Of a DNA stretch of 64,000 nt, positions 8,957-18,721 are shown piece by piece (the first letter of the stretch is position 1; every line of letters starts with the position of its first letter). A model generated the notes under the pieces. That model ran no database searches. It worked only from the letters and a program-made list of their open reading frames with translations, and was not told the origin of the DNA. Location: NCBI GenBank assembly GCA_033875255.1, contig JAWZSN010000004.1, positions 1-64,000 on the forward strand, read 5' to 3'. Origin of the DNA: Marinimicrococcus sp033875255 (GTDB taxonomy: Bacteria > Pseudomonadota > Alphaproteobacteria > Geminicoccales > Geminicoccaceae). Both the position numbers and the translations under genes were made by a program.

Positions 8957-9346
8957 TCAGGCCTGGGCGCTGGCCTTGGGCGCACGGTCCTCGCGCAGCT
9001 CGACGATACGGGCGGCCTTGCCGGTGCGGCCGCGCAGATAATAGAGCTTCGCACGGCGCACGCGGCCGCGACGCACCACCTGGATGCTCTCGATGCGCGG
9101 GCTGTAGAGCGGGAACACGCGCTCGACACCCTCGCCGTAGCTCAGCTTGCGGACCGTGAAGGCCGAGCTGATGCCGCGGTTGCGGCGGGCGATGCACACG
9201 CCCTCGAAGGCCTGGACGCGCTCGCGGTTGCCCTCGATGACCTTCACGTTGACGCGCAGCGTGTCGCCGGCCTTGAAGTCGGGCACACCGCGCTCGGCGG
9301 TCAGGCGGGCGATCTGATCCCGGTCCAACTGCTCGATAAGGTTCAT
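8957..9346 (-). CDS. rplS: 50S ribosomal protein L19
   Basis: A large-subunit protein at the 30S-50S interface. It has 129 residues with the family signatures VPDFKAGDTLRVNVKV, RVQAFEGVCIARR, SSAFTVRKLSYGEGVERVFPLYSP and RRGRVRRAKLYYLRGRTGKAARI. The ATG lies one base after the trmD stop, the classic trmD-rplS pairing, so translation is coupled. A short Glu/Ala-rich tail (about 118-129) follows the core, which is common in alphaproteobacteria. Confidence 0.98.
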   Translation of the reverse strand: MNLIEQLDRDQIARLTAERGVPDFKAGDTLRVNVKVIEGNRERVQAFEGVCIARRNRGISSAFTVRKLSYGEGVERVFPLYSPRIESIQVVRRGRVRRAKLYYLRGRTGKAARIVELREDRAPKASAQA

Positions 9347-9347
9347 G

Positions 9348-10103
9348 TCATCCTCGCTCGGGATCGGCCGACGGCTGCGCTGCGCCGACGGTCCTTGGGT
9401 TGTGACCAGTCATCTCGCCCAGAAGGTCGGGACGGCGGCGGCGCGTGACCTCGAGGGCCATCGCCTGTCGCCAGGCGCGAATCCGCTCGTGGTGCCCGGA
9501 GAGCAGCACTTCGGGCACCTGTCTGTCTTCCCAGACCTGTGGGCGCGTATATTGCGGATATTCGAGAAGGCCGCCAGAGAAACTTTCTTCCTCCAGCGAG
9601 TAGGCGTCGCCGATCACGCCCGGCAGCAGCCGCACGGTGGCGTCGATCAGCACCATCGCCGCGAGCTCGCCGCCCGACAGCACGAAGTCGCCGATCGAAA
9701 CCTCCTCGAAGCCGCGCGCCTCGAGCACGCGCTCGTCGACGCCCTCGAACCGCCCGCACAAAGCGAGCAGGCCCGGACCGTCGGCGAGCTGCCGGGCCCG
9801 GCTCTGGGTGAGCGGCCGGCCGCGCGGCGAGAGATAGAGAAGAGGGCCCTGCGCTCCCCCCTCGCGGGCCGAGTCGACCGCCCGGCCGATCACGTCCGGC
9901 CGCATCACCATGCCGCTGCCACCCCCGAAGGGCGTGTCGTCGACGGTGCGATGGCGGTCGCTCGCGTGGTCGCGCAGATTGATGGCGGCCAGCCGCCACA
10001 GGTCGCGCTCCATCGCCTTGCCGGCCAGCGAATGGCCGAGCGGACCCGGGAACATCTCGGGAAAGATGGAGAGGACCGTGGCGGTCCAGGGCTGAGCGGT
10101 CAT
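9348..10103 (-). CDS. trmD: tRNA (guanine-N1)-methyltransferase TrmD
   Basis: Methylates G37 of tRNAs with S-adenosylmethionine to prevent +1 frameshifting. It has 251 residues. SPOUT-fold motifs are visible: LSIFPEMFPGPLGHSLAGKA at the N-terminus, the knot segment LLALCGRFEGVDERV, and IGDFVLSGGELAAM. FSGGLLEYPQYTRP and VLLSGHHERIRAWR near the C-terminus are also typical. It overlaps rimM by four bases (ATGA) and abuts rplS. Confidence 0.98.
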   Translation of the reverse strand: MTAQPWTATVLSIFPEMFPGPLGHSLAGKAMERDLWRLAAINLRDHASDRHRTVDDTPFGGGSGMVMRPDVIGRAVDSAREGGAQGPLLYLSPRGRPLTQSRARQLADGPGLLALCGRFEGVDERVLEARGFEEVSIGDFVLSGGELAAMVLIDATVRLLPGVIGDAYSLEEESFSGGLLEYPQYTRPQVWEDRQVPEVLLSGHHERIRAWRQAMALEVTRRRRPDLLGEMTGHNPRTVGAAQPSADPERG

Positions 10104-10633
10104 TCCTCCTCCCCGCCCCGGGCGCTTTCCGCCGGCGGGTCGACGACCATCCGGCGTGCCGCCAGATCGACCTCGGGAACCGCCTCGCGGGTGAACGGCA
10201 CGAGGAGCGGGCGGCCCTCGGGCGTGACGATCTCGACGACGTCGCCGGCGCCGAAATTGAACACTCCCAGAACCTTCCCGCGGACCTCGCCGGCCGGCGA
10301 GACCGCCTCGAGGCCTGCCAGATCCTCGACGTAGAACTCGTCCTCGTCGGGCTCGGGCAGGCGCTCGCGCGGCACGTAGAGATGGGTGCCGCGAAGCGCC
10401 TCGGCGGCGTCACGGTCGTCGATGCCCCGGGCACGGACGATGACACCGCCCTTGGTGCGGCCGACGAGCTCGAGCTCGAAGAGCTCGTGCCCGTGCTCGT
10501 CGCACAGCGGCCCGTAGGCCGCGACGTTCTCGGGCTCCTCGGTGAAGCAGCGCAGCTTGAGCGCCCCGCGCACACCGTGCGCGGTCGTTATGACGGCGAG
10601 ACAGACCAGTCCCTGGGGGGCGGGGCGCTGCAT
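10100..10633 (-). CDS. rimM: Ribosome maturation factor RimM
   Basis: Assists assembly of the 30S head around S19. It has 177 residues: a RimM N-terminal domain (about 9-90, starting CLAVITTAHGVRGALKLRCFTEEPENV) and a PRC-barrel (about 100-165, EFYVEDLAGLEAVSPAGEVRG..). The acidic tail GGEEE overlaps trmD. It is 21 bases downstream of rpsP in the standard rpsP-rimM-trmD-rplS order. Confidence 0.96.
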   Translation of the reverse strand: MQRPAPQGLVCLAVITTAHGVRGALKLRCFTEEPENVAAYGPLCDEHGHELFELELVGRTKGGVIVRARGIDDRDAAEALRGTHLYVPRERLPEPDEDEFYVEDLAGLEAVSPAGEVRGKVLGVFNFGAGDVVEIVTPEGRPLLVPFTREAVPEVDLAARRMVVDPPAESARGGEEE

Positions 10634-10654
10634 GGCTTCACGCTACGACCGGGC

Positions 10655-10993
10655 TCAGGCGTTCGCTTCGGCCTCGGCCGCCGCCTTCTTGGCGGCGATC
10701 TCGGCGGCGCGCTTGCCGGTGCCCTTGTGGTGGACGGTGTTGCTGGTGATGCCGGCCCGGTCGAGGAAGCGGGCGACGCGGTCGCTCACCTGGGCGCCCT
10801 GCTCGAGCCAGTGGCGGATGCGCGGCTCGTTGAGGGTGACGCGCTGCTCGGCGTCGCCGGGCAGCAGCGGGTTGTAGGTGCCCAGCTTCTCGAGGAAGCG
10901 GCCATCGCGCGGGCTGCGCGAGTCGGCGGCAACGATACGGTAGTAGGGGCGCTTCTTGGCGCCGCCGCGGGCGAGGCGGATACGAACGGCCAT
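10655..10993 (-). CDS. rpsP: 30S ribosomal protein S16
   Basis: A small-subunit assembly protein of 112 residues from the ATG at 10993 (MAVRIRLARGGAKKRPYYRI). The core AADSRSPRDGRFLEKLGTYNPL is conserved, followed by a basic and then Ala/Glu-rich tail usual in alphaproteobacteria. The open frame continues far upstream into the shadow of ffh, so the internal Met is chosen on homology. It is 62 bases after the ffh stop. Confidence 0.97.
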   Translation of the reverse strand: MAVRIRLARGGAKKRPYYRIVAADSRSPRDGRFLEKLGTYNPLLPGDAEQRVTLNEPRIRHWLEQGAQVSDRVARFLDRAGITSNTVHHKGTGKRAAEIAAKKAAAEAEANA

Positions 10994-11055
10994 GGCTGTC
11001 CTGTCGCTCCTTGATGCTCTGTCGTTTGGGGTGCTGGTAGTGGCTGGCCGATGGC

Positions 11056-12423
11056 TTAGCGGGGAAGGAGCCCCGGCGGAAGACCCGGCGGCATGCCGCG
11101 GCCGAGCAGGCCCTTGAGCCCGCCCGCCTTCTTCATCTGCTTCATCATGTCCTGCATCTGCCGATGCTGCTTGAGGAGGCGGTTGACCTCCTGGACCTCG
11201 GTGCCGGAGCCGCGGGCGATCCGCTTGCGCCGCGAGCCGTCGATCAGACGTGGATTGCGCCGCTCCTTGCGGGTCATCGAATCGATGATCGCGCACTGCC
11301 GCACGATGATCCGCTCGTCGATATTGGCCTCGGCGATCTGCTTCTTGATCTTGCCGACGCCCGGCAGCTTGCCGAGAATGCCGCCCATGCCACCCATCTT
11401 GGTGACCTGCTGGAGCTGGGCGCGCATGTCCTCGAGGTCGAAACTGCCCTTTTGCAGCTTCTTCGAGAGCTTCTCGGCCTCGTCCTTGTCGATCGTCTCG
11501 GCGGCCTTCTCGACCAGCGACACGACGTCGCCCATGTCGAGGATGCGCGAGGCGATGCGCTCGGGATGAAACGCCTCGAGCGCATCGAGCTTCTCGCCCA
11601 TGCCGACCAGCTTGATCGGACGGCCGGTGACGTGCCGCATGCTGAGCGCCGCACCGCCGCGCGCGTCGCCGTCCATGCGGGTCAGCACGATGCCGGTGAG
11701 GCCGATGCGCTCGTTGAAGATCCTGGCGGTGTTGACGGCGTCCTGGCCGGTCAGCGCGTCGGCCACCAGCAGGGTCTCGTGAGGCTGGGCGAGGTCGCGC
11801 ACCTGGACCAGCTCGCCCATCAGCGCCTCGTCGATCGAGAGCCGGCCGGCGGTGTCGAGGATCAGGACGTCGAAGCCTTCGCGGCGGGCCGTGTCGAGGG
11901 CGCGCCGGGTGATCTCCACCGGCTGCTGGCCCTGGACGATCGGCAGGCTCGCCACCTCGGCCTGCCGGGCCAGCACCTCGAGCTGGTGCTGGGCGGCCGG
12001 CCGCTGCACGTCGAGGGAGGCCACGAGCACCTTCTTGCGGTCGCGCGCGCGCAGGCGGCGGGCGAGCTTGGCCGAGCTCGTCGTCTTGCCCGAGCCCTGG
12101 AGGCCGGCCATCAGCATGACGGTGGGCGGCGAGCCGGCGAGGCGGATCTCGTCGCCCTCGCCGCCGAGCAGCTCCTTGAGGTGGTCGTGAACGATCTTCA
12201 CGACCATCTGGCCGGGGCTGATGCTCTTGACGACCTCCTGGCCTACCGCCTTCTCGCGGACGGCGGCCACGAAATCCTTGACCACCGGCAGCGCGACGTC
12301 GGCCTCGAGCAGCGCCACGCGGATCTCGCGCATGGCGGTGCCGACGTCCTCCTCGGAGAGGACGCCGCGACCCTTGAGGCGGTCGAAGACCTTGGTCAGC
12401 CGGCTGGAGAGATTCTCGAACAT
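11056..12423 (-). CDS. ffh: Signal recognition particle protein Ffh
   Basis: The SRP54 GTPase that binds signal sequences and 4.5S RNA and delivers ribosomes to FtsY at the inner membrane. It has 455 residues. The N domain is 1-90, and the G domain holds GLQGSGKTT (107-115), DTAGRLSIDE, the TRMDGDARGGAAL guanine-binding motif and GMGEKLDALE. The M domain (about 300-455) is Met-rich (TKMGGMGGILGKLPG, RQMQDMMKQMKKAGG) and ends in a Pro/Gly/Leu tail. It is the first gene of the long minus-strand run and faces dapF-mtaB-ftsY, so both halves of the targeting GTPase pair lie on one divergent promoter region. Confidence 0.98.
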   Translation of the reverse strand: MFENLSSRLTKVFDRLKGRGVLSEEDVGTAMREIRVALLEADVALPVVKDFVAAVREKAVGQEVVKSISPGQMVVKIVHDHLKELLGGEGDEIRLAGSPPTVMLMAGLQGSGKTTSSAKLARRLRARDRKKVLVASLDVQRPAAQHQLEVLARQAEVASLPIVQGQQPVEITRRALDTARREGFDVLILDTAGRLSIDEALMGELVQVRDLAQPHETLLVADALTGQDAVNTARIFNERIGLTGIVLTRMDGDARGGAALSMRHVTGRPIKLVGMGEKLDALEAFHPERIASRILDMGDVVSLVEKAAETIDKDEAEKLSKKLQKGSFDLEDMRAQLQQVTKMGGMGGILGKLPGVGKIKKQIAEANIDERIIVRQCAIIDSMTRKERRNPRLIDGSRRKRIARGSGTEVQEVNRLLKQHRQMQDMMKQMKKAGGLKGLLGRGMPPGLPPGLLPR

Positions 12424-12612
12424 TCAAGCCCGATCGCGCGCAGAGAACCACCGCGGCAGGGTGGGGCCCAGCGCGTCGATGAAGTGCAGACGAAACAACG
12501 GCCCGCGGACGCCCCGCCGCAAGCCACAGGCTTTTGCGCCTGCGGGCCGGCAAAGTCAAGCATTGCCGGGGTGCGGCTTGCTTTTGCGGCCGTTCGCCGC
12601 TATTCCCGCGCC
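12424..12612. promoter_or_regulatory. Divergent promoter region ffh / dapF
   Basis: A 189-bp gap between divergent genes. On the plus strand TTGCTT (12578-12583) and TATTCC (12601-12606) are 17 bases apart, a plausible sigma-70 pair. The dapF ATG begins only 7 bases after the -10-like box, so a transcript from it would be almost leaderless. The promoter for ffh and the ribosomal operon should also lie here but I could not single out boxes. This is inference from motif spacing only. Confidence 0.35.
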
Positions 12613-13446
12613 ATGCGCGCGCTCCCCTTCTACAAGATGCACGGGCTCGGCAACGATTTCGTCGTTGTCGACGCACGCCGTGCGCCCGTCGAGCTGGAAC
12701 CGGCCCAGATGCGCCGGATCGCCGACCGTCATCGCGGCGTCGGCTTCGACCAGCTCGTGCGGATCTCGCAGGCGCTCGACGCCGATGCGCGCATCGAGTT
12801 CTTCAACAGCGACGGCACGCGCGCCGGCGCCTGCGGCAACGGCACCCGCTGTGCCGCCCGGCTGCTGTTCGACGAGTGCCCCGGCCGCACGCTGCGGCTG
12901 CGGGTGGGCGAGCGGCTGCTCGAGGCCGAGCGCCTGGCCGACGGCCGGATCGCCGTCACCATGGGCGAGCCTTTGCTGGACTGGCGCGACGTGCCGGTGG
13001 CGGTGCCGTGCGATACCGTCGAGATGCCGCTCGACTTCGAGGACCTGCCGCATCCGGCCGGCGTCAGCATGGGCAACCCGCACGGGGTCTTCTTCGTCGA
13101 GGATCTCGAGCGGGTCGAGATCGCCCGTGTGGGACCGCTGCTCGAGCGTCATCCCTTCTTCCCCGACCGCGCCAATATCGGCTTTGCCCAGCTGCTCGGT
13201 CCCGAGACCATCCGTCTGCGGGTTTGGGAGCGCGGCGCCGGGCTGACACTGGCCTGCGGCAGCGGCGCCTGCGCCGCCCTGGTCTCGGCAGTGCGCCGCG
13301 GCCTGGTGCGCGAGCGCGCCCGCGTGCTGCTCGACGGCGGGGGCGAGCTCGAGATCGCCTGGCGCCCCGGCGGACCCGTCACCATGACCGGCCCTGCCGC
13401 CCTCAGCTTCGAGGGTGTGCTGTCGGCGGAGCTTCTGGACAGATAG
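12613..13446 (+). CDS. dapF: Diaminopimelate epimerase
   Basis: Interconverts LL- and meso-diaminopimelate for lysine and peptidoglycan without a cofactor. It has 277 residues from the ATG at 12613 (MRALPFYKMHGLGNDFVVVD). The two catalytic cysteines are Cys74 (RAGACGNGTRC) and Cys215 (LACGSGAC), and the phosphate-like loop MGNPHGVFF is present. It is the first gene of the dapF-mtaB-ftsY run, with the mtaB ATG three bases beyond the stop codon. Confidence 0.97.
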   Translation: MRALPFYKMHGLGNDFVVVDARRAPVELEPAQMRRIADRHRGVGFDQLVRISQALDADARIEFFNSDGTRAGACGNGTRCAARLLFDECPGRTLRLRVGERLLEAERLADGRIAVTMGEPLLDWRDVPVAVPCDTVEMPLDFEDLPHPAGVSMGNPHGVFFVEDLERVEIARVGPLLERHPFFPDRANIGFAQLLGPETIRLRVWERGAGLTLACGSGACAALVSAVRRGLVRERARVLLDGGGELEIAWRPGGPVTMTGPAALSFEGVLSAELLDR

Positions 13447-13448
13447 AG

Positions 13449-14704
13449 ATGGAAGGCGTCGAGGTCGTCACCTTCGGTTGCCGGCTGAACATCTTCGAGT
13501 CGGAGGTGATGCGCACCCACGCGCAGCGCGCCGGGCTCGAGAAGGTCATCATCGTGCATACCTGCGCGGTGACCGCCGAGGCCGAGCGCCAGGCGCGCCA
13601 GGCGATCCGCCGCGCCCGCCGGGAGAACCCCGAGGCGCGCATCGTCGTCACCGGCTGCAGCGTGCAGGTCGCCTCCGGCGGCTATGCGGCGATGCAGGAG
13701 GTCGACGCCGTGGTCGGCAACGCCGAGAAGATGCGCCCGGAGACCTGGGCCGCCCTCGCCGCGAGCGGGGAGCGTCAGGAGCTGGTCGGCGACATCATGA
13801 GCGTCACCGAGACCGCCGGCCATCTGGTCAGCGGCTTCGACGGCCGCACCCGCGCCTTCCTCCAGGTGCAAAACGGCTGCGATCATCGCTGCACCTTCTG
13901 CATCATTCCCTACGGCCGCGGCAACAGCCGCAGCGTGACGGTGGCCGACGTGGTGGCGCAGGCCCGCACCCTGGTGGAGAACGGCTACCGCGAGCTGGTG
14001 GTGACCGGCGTCGACATCACCTCCTACGGCAAGGAGCTGCCCGGTCAGCCGAGCCTCGGCGCCATGCTGGCGGCAGTGCTCGATGCGGTGCCCGAGCTGC
14101 CGCGCCTCAGGCTCTCCTCGATCGATCCGGCCGAGCTCGACCCCGAGCTCGAGCGGCTGATCGCCGAGGAGCCGCGGCTGATGCCGCATCTGCATCTCTC
14201 CGTGCAGGCCGGCGACGACATGATCCTCAAGCGGATGAAGCGGCGCCATCTGCGCGGCGATGTCATCGAGCTCGCCGCCCGGCTGCGCCGCCTGCGGCCC
14301 GACGTCGTGCTGGGCGCCGATCTGATCGCCGGCTTTCCGACCGAGAGCGCCGAGATGTTCGAGAACTCGCTGCGGCTGGTCGACGAGGCCGGGCTCACCT
14401 TCCTCCACGTCTTCCCCTACTCGCCCAGGCCCGGCACGCCGGCGGCGCGCATGCCGCAGGTGGCCAAGGAGCTTCGCAAGGAGCGGGCGGGGCGCCTGCG
14501 TGCCGCCGGCGAGGCTGCCCTGGACGGCTTCCTCGCCGGCCAGCTGGGCCAGCGCCGCCGGGCGCTGATCGAGCGCAGCGGCACAGGCCACACCGATCAC
14601 TTCGCCCCCCTGCGGGTGCTGGGCGAGGCGCCGCCCGCCGGCACCATCGCCGAATTCGAGATCGCCGGGATGGGCGAGGGCATGCTCGAGGGACGTATGG
14701 CCGT

Positions 14705-14708
<4 letters not shown>
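13449..14708 (+). CDS. mtaB: tRNA t6A37 methylthiotransferase MtaB-like
   Basis: A radical SAM methylthiotransferase that converts t6A37 to ms2t6A37 in ANN-decoding tRNAs. It has 419 residues. The N-terminal UPF0004 domain has the cluster cysteines C11, C39 and C70 (TFGCRLN, HTCAVT, VTGCS). The radical SAM CxxxCxxC is C144, C148 and C151 in NGCDHRCTFCIIPYGRGNSRS. HVFPYSPRPGTPAARMPQV and a TRAM-like C-terminus follow. MtaB is preferred over MiaB because of the short form, the NxFES.xM N-terminus and the dapF-ftsY neighbourhood. Its stop overlaps the ftsY start (ATGA). Confidence 0.92.
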
Positions 14709-15652
<944 letters not shown>

Positions 15653-15689
15653 CGGCGGGCCCGCGGTCGCGATCGGAGTAGCTTCCCCT

Positions 15690-16166
15690 ATGCACCACAA
15701 CGTCGTCGAGACCGTGCTGGGCGCCGTCGTGCTCATCGTGGCCGTGGCTTTCCTTGGCTGGGCCTACAGCCGCAGCAATGCCGGCGACCCGGGCGGCTAC
15801 CAGCTGGTCGCGAGCTTCGATCGCGTCGACGGTCTCGACACCGGCTCGGACGTCCGCATCTCGGGCATCAAGGTCGGCACCGTGCTGAGCCAGTCGCTGG
15901 ACACCGATACCTACCGCGCCGAGGTTCGCTTCAGCGTCCGCGACGGGATCGAGCTGCCGACCGACAGCTCGGCGGCGGTGGTCAGCGCCAGCCTGCTGGG
16001 CGGCAAGTACCTGGCCCTCACCCCCGGCGCCGACGACCGCATGCTCGGCGACGGCCAGGCGATCACCCTGACCCAGTCCTCGGTCAATCTCGAGGACCTG
16101 ATCGGCCGCTACATCTTCAGCGGTGGCGGCGGCGAGCAGGGTGCCGCCGGGAGCGCCATGCCGTGA
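15690..16166 (+). CDS. mlaD: MlaD-family lipid transport protein
   Basis: A periplasmic, membrane-anchored MCE-domain protein. MlaD hexamers carry phospholipids between the inner-membrane MlaFEDB complex and periplasmic MlaC to keep outer-membrane asymmetry. It has 158 residues: one N-terminal transmembrane helix (about 8-26, VLGAVVLIVAVAFLGWA) and a single MCE domain (about 36-115) with VDGLDTGSDVRISGIKVGTV and SASLLGGKYLALTPG. A Gly-rich tail follows. The ATG at 15690 is taken because the domain starts there; the reading frame upstream overlaps ftsY. mlaE and mlaF are not adjacent, so partners must be elsewhere. Its stop overlaps the next start. Confidence 0.9.
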   Translation: MHHNVVETVLGAVVLIVAVAFLGWAYSRSNAGDPGGYQLVASFDRVDGLDTGSDVRISGIKVGTVLSQSLDTDTYRAEVRFSVRDGIELPTDSSAAVVSASLLGGKYLALTPGADDRMLGDGQAITLTQSSVNLEDLIGRYIFSGGGGEQGAAGSAMP

Positions 16167-16561
16167 GGCGGCTCGCCGTCCTCGGCGCGACACTGCTCCT
16201 GGCGGCGCCGGCAGCGCACGCCGCGGCGACGCTGCCGCACGGCAAGGTCATCCTCCAGGGGCTCGACAAGGTGACCGCCCGGGTCGAGCAGATCGAGCTG
16301 CGGGTAGGCGAGGAGATCCTCTTCGGCTCGCTCGCCATCACCGCGCGGGCGTGCCTGGAGACGCCACCCACCGAGCCGCCCGAGTCGGCCGCCTTCCTCG
16401 AGATCGACGAGCGCGAGAGCGTCGACGAGCGGATCTTCAGCGGCTGGATGTTCGCGTCCAGCCCGGGCCTTTCGGCCCTCGAGCATCCGGTCTACGACGT
16501 CTGGGTGCTCGACTGCGCCGATCCGCTGCCCGCCCCCGGGGGCAGCGCCACGCAGCCCTAG
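16163..16561 (+). CDS. DUF2155 domain secreted protein
   Basis: A protein of 132 residues starting at a GTG that overlaps the mlaD stop (GTGA). A signal peptide of about 20 residues (RRLAVLGATLLLAAPAAHAA) precedes the DUF2155 signatures LDKVTARVEQIELRVGEEILFGSLAI and ERIFSGWMFASSPGLSALEHP followed by VYDVWVLDC. The two conserved cysteines (ARACLETPP and LDCADP) may form a disulphide in the periplasm. The function of the family is unknown. Coupling to mlaD suggests an envelope role, but that is inference. Confidence 0.9.
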   Translation: MRRLAVLGATLLLAAPAAHAAATLPHGKVILQGLDKVTARVEQIELRVGEEILFGSLAITARACLETPPTEPPESAAFLEIDERESVDERIFSGWMFASSPGLSALEHPVYDVWVLDCADPLPAPGGSATQP

Positions 16562-16631
16562 CGCAACATCGCGCGAGGCGCTGCACGCCGCCGGTTCTTG
16601 TCAGGCTTGCCGGCCAGGCGTGAGCCCTTCA

Positions 16632-16690
16632 GGCGCGCAGCGCCTTGGACGGTTCCGCTGTCACGGCCGCGGCCCGCTACCCGCCGCCTT
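16632..16690. repeat. Single partial copy of the dispersed repeat (REP-like half)
   Basis: GGCGCGCAGCGCCTTGGACG followed by GTTCCGCTGTCACGGCC matches the second half of the array unit (CTGCGCGCAGCGCCTTGCGT, then GGTTCCGCCATCACGGGCC). It lies in the 152-bp gap between the convergent DUF2155 and aat genes. The gap has no other feature that I can see. Confidence 0.65.
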
Positions 16691-16713
16691 TGCGGCCGCT
16701 TCCGCAGCGCGTG

Positions 16714-17307
16714 TCAAAAGCTCGCCTGGGCGCCAAGGGCTTCCCGGAGCAGCGCCATGTACTCCTCGCGCGGCACCTCGCGGGCGCCGAAGCGGATGAG
16801 GTGGTCGGTGACGTACTGGGTGTCGAGCAGCCGGTAGCCGCCACGGCGCAGGCGGTCGACCAGCGCCACCAGGGCTACCTTGCTGGCATCGGTGACGCGG
16901 CTGAACATGCTCTCGCCGAAGAAGGCCGCGCCCTGGCTCACGCCGTAGAGCCCGCCCACCAGCAGGCCATCCCGCCACGTCTCGACGCTGTGCGCGAAGC
17001 CGCGCCGGTGCAGGTCGAGATAGAGCTGGATGAGTCCTTCGTTGAGCCAGGTCTCGGGGCGGTCCGGAGCGGGCTCGCCGCAGGCCCTGATGACCGCCTC
17101 GAATGCCGTGTCGACGCGGATCTCGAAGCGCCCGCCGCGCACCGCCTTGCGCAGGCTGCGCGGGACGTGGAAGGTATCGAGCGGGATGATGCCGCGCGGA
17201 TCGGGGCTGAAGAGGTGCACCAGGTCGCTGTCGCGGCCGCGCGCCATGGGGAAGCAGCCCTGGCGGTAGACGTCGAGCAGCAGCTCCGCGGTCAGGACCT
17301 CCGGCAT
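16714..17307 (-). CDS. aat: Leucyl/phenylalanyl-tRNA-protein transferase
   Basis: Adds Leu or Phe from tRNA to proteins with N-terminal Lys or Arg, marking them for ClpS/ClpAP. It has 197 residues, slightly short but normal for alphaproteobacteria. Family motifs: YRQGCFPMA (about 13-21), LFSPDPRGIIPLDTFHVPRSLRK, TWLNEGLIQLYLDLHRRGFAHSVE, LVGGLYGVSQGAAFFGESMFS and LLDTQYVTDHLIRFGAREV. It lies downstream of accBC in the same direction, 58 bases past the accC stop. A second N-degron enzyme (bpt) is 2.5 kb upstream. Confidence 0.96.
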   Translation of the reverse strand: MPEVLTAELLLDVYRQGCFPMARGRDSDLVHLFSPDPRGIIPLDTFHVPRSLRKAVRGGRFEIRVDTAFEAVIRACGEPAPDRPETWLNEGLIQLYLDLHRRGFAHSVETWRDGLLVGGLYGVSQGAAFFGESMFSRVTDASKVALVALVDRLRRGGYRLLDTQYVTDHLIRFGAREVPREEYMALLREALGAQASF

Positions 17308-17365
17308 GACGCCCTGCCGGGGGCGGGCAGGGCGCGGCCTCGGCCGCCGCGTCCCGCCATGCGCC

Positions 17366-18715
17366 TCAGCCCTGCCAGCGCTCGAGGAACCGGCCGAGCC
17401 AGCCGGTGTCGAAGCGCGAGGCGCGGATGTCGTCCTCGGCGAAGAGGGCGCGCAGCAGCGGCAGGCCCGTGGGAATGCCGTCGATCACGCACTCGGCGAT
17501 CGCCCGGTCGAGCCGGCGGATCGCCGCCGCCCGGTCGACGTCGTGGACGATCAGCTTGCCGATCAGGCTGTCATAGAAGGGCGGCACGGTGTAGCCGGCA
17601 TAGAGGGCCGAATCCATCCGCACGCCGGGCCCGCCGGGCGCATGGAAGGCCTGCACCTTGCCCGGCGAGGGCACCATCGTGCGAGGATCCTCGGCGTTGA
17701 TCCGGCACTCGATGGCGTGACCCTCGAAGCGCACGTCCTTCTGGGTGAAGCCCAGCTTCTCGCCGGCCGCCGCGCGGATCTGCTCGCGCACCAGGTCGAC
17801 GCCGGTGATGGCCTCGGTGACCGGATGCTCGACCTGCAGGCGGGTGTTCATCTCGATGAAGAAGAACTCGCCGTCCTGCCAGAGGAACTCGACGGTGCCG
17901 ACATTGGTGTAGCCGAACTTGCGCATGGCGGTGGCCACGCGCTCGCCGATCGCCTCGCGGGCCGCCGAGTCCAGGACCGGCGAGGGAGCCTCCTCGACAA
18001 GCTTCTGGTGACGGCGCTGCAAGGAGCAGTCGCGCTCGCCCAGATGCACGACATTGCCGTGCCGGTCGGCCAGCACCTGGACCTCGATGTGCCGGGGATG
18101 GTCGAGGAAGCGCTCGAGATAGACCCGGTCGTCGCCGAAGCCCATGCGGGCCTCGTAGCGGGCGAGCCGGAGCGACTCGCGCAGCTGCTCCTCACCGTGC
18201 ACGATGGTCATGCCGCGGCCGCCGCCACCGGCTACCGCCTTGATGAGCAGCGGGAAGCCGATGTCGCGGGCAAGGGCGGCGATCGCCTCGTCGTCGCCGC
18301 TCACCGGCCCGTCGGTGCCGGGCACCACGGGCAGGCCCAGCTCGACCGCCATCTGCTTGGCGCGGATCTTGTCGCCCATGATCCGGATATGCTCGGGATC
18401 CGGGCCGATGAAGGTGAAGCCATGCTCCACCACCATCTGCGCGAAGTCGGCATTCTCGGCCAAAAAGCCGTAGCCGGGATGGATCGCGTCGGCGCCGCTG
18501 ATCTCCGCGGCGGCCAGGATAGCGATGGCGTTGAGGTAGGAATCGGTCGCCGAGGGCGGCCCGATGCACACGCTCTCGTCGGCGAGGCGGACATGCATGG
18601 CGGCAGCGTCGGCGGTCGAGTGAACGGCGACGGTGGCGATGCCGAGCTCGCGGCAGGCGCGCAGGATCCGAAGCGCGATCTCGCCGCGATTGGCGATGAG
18701 GACCTTCCTGAACAA
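17366..18715 (-). CDS. accC: Biotin carboxylase (acetyl-CoA carboxylase subunit)
   Basis: An ATP-grasp enzyme that carboxylates biotin on AccB, the first half of malonyl-CoA synthesis. It has 449 residues. Visible elements: N-terminus FRKVLIANRGEIALRILRA, MGDKIRAKQ, the Gly-rich ATP lid KAVAGGGGRGM, EVQVLADRHGNVVHLGERDCS, FFFIEMNTRLQVEHPVTE (metal and bicarbonate site) and GHAIECRINAEDP. It directly follows accB with a 6-base gap. Confidence 0.98.
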   Translation of the reverse strand: MFRKVLIANRGEIALRILRACRELGIATVAVHSTADAAAMHVRLADESVCIGPPSATDSYLNAIAILAAAEISGADAIHPGYGFLAENADFAQMVVEHGFTFIGPDPEHIRIMGDKIRAKQMAVELGLPVVPGTDGPVSGDDEAIAALARDIGFPLLIKAVAGGGGRGMTIVHGEEQLRESLRLARYEARMGFGDDRVYLERFLDHPRHIEVQVLADRHGNVVHLGERDCSLQRRHQKLVEEAPSPVLDSAAREAIGERVATAMRKFGYTNVGTVEFLWQDGEFFFIEMNTRLQVEHPVTEAITGVDLVREQIRAAAGEKLGFTQKDVRFEGHAIECRINAEDPRTMVPSPGKVQAFHAPGGPGVRMDSALYAGYTVPPFYDSLIGKLIVHDVDRAAAIRRLDRAIAECVIDGIPTGLPLLRALFAEDDIRASRFDTGWLGRFLERWQG

Positions 18716-18721
18716 GACGGT

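Noticed and set aside
12424..12612. 4.5S RNA gene next to ffh
   Set aside because: I could not recognise the conserved GGAAG-type apical loop with symmetric internal loops in this gap.
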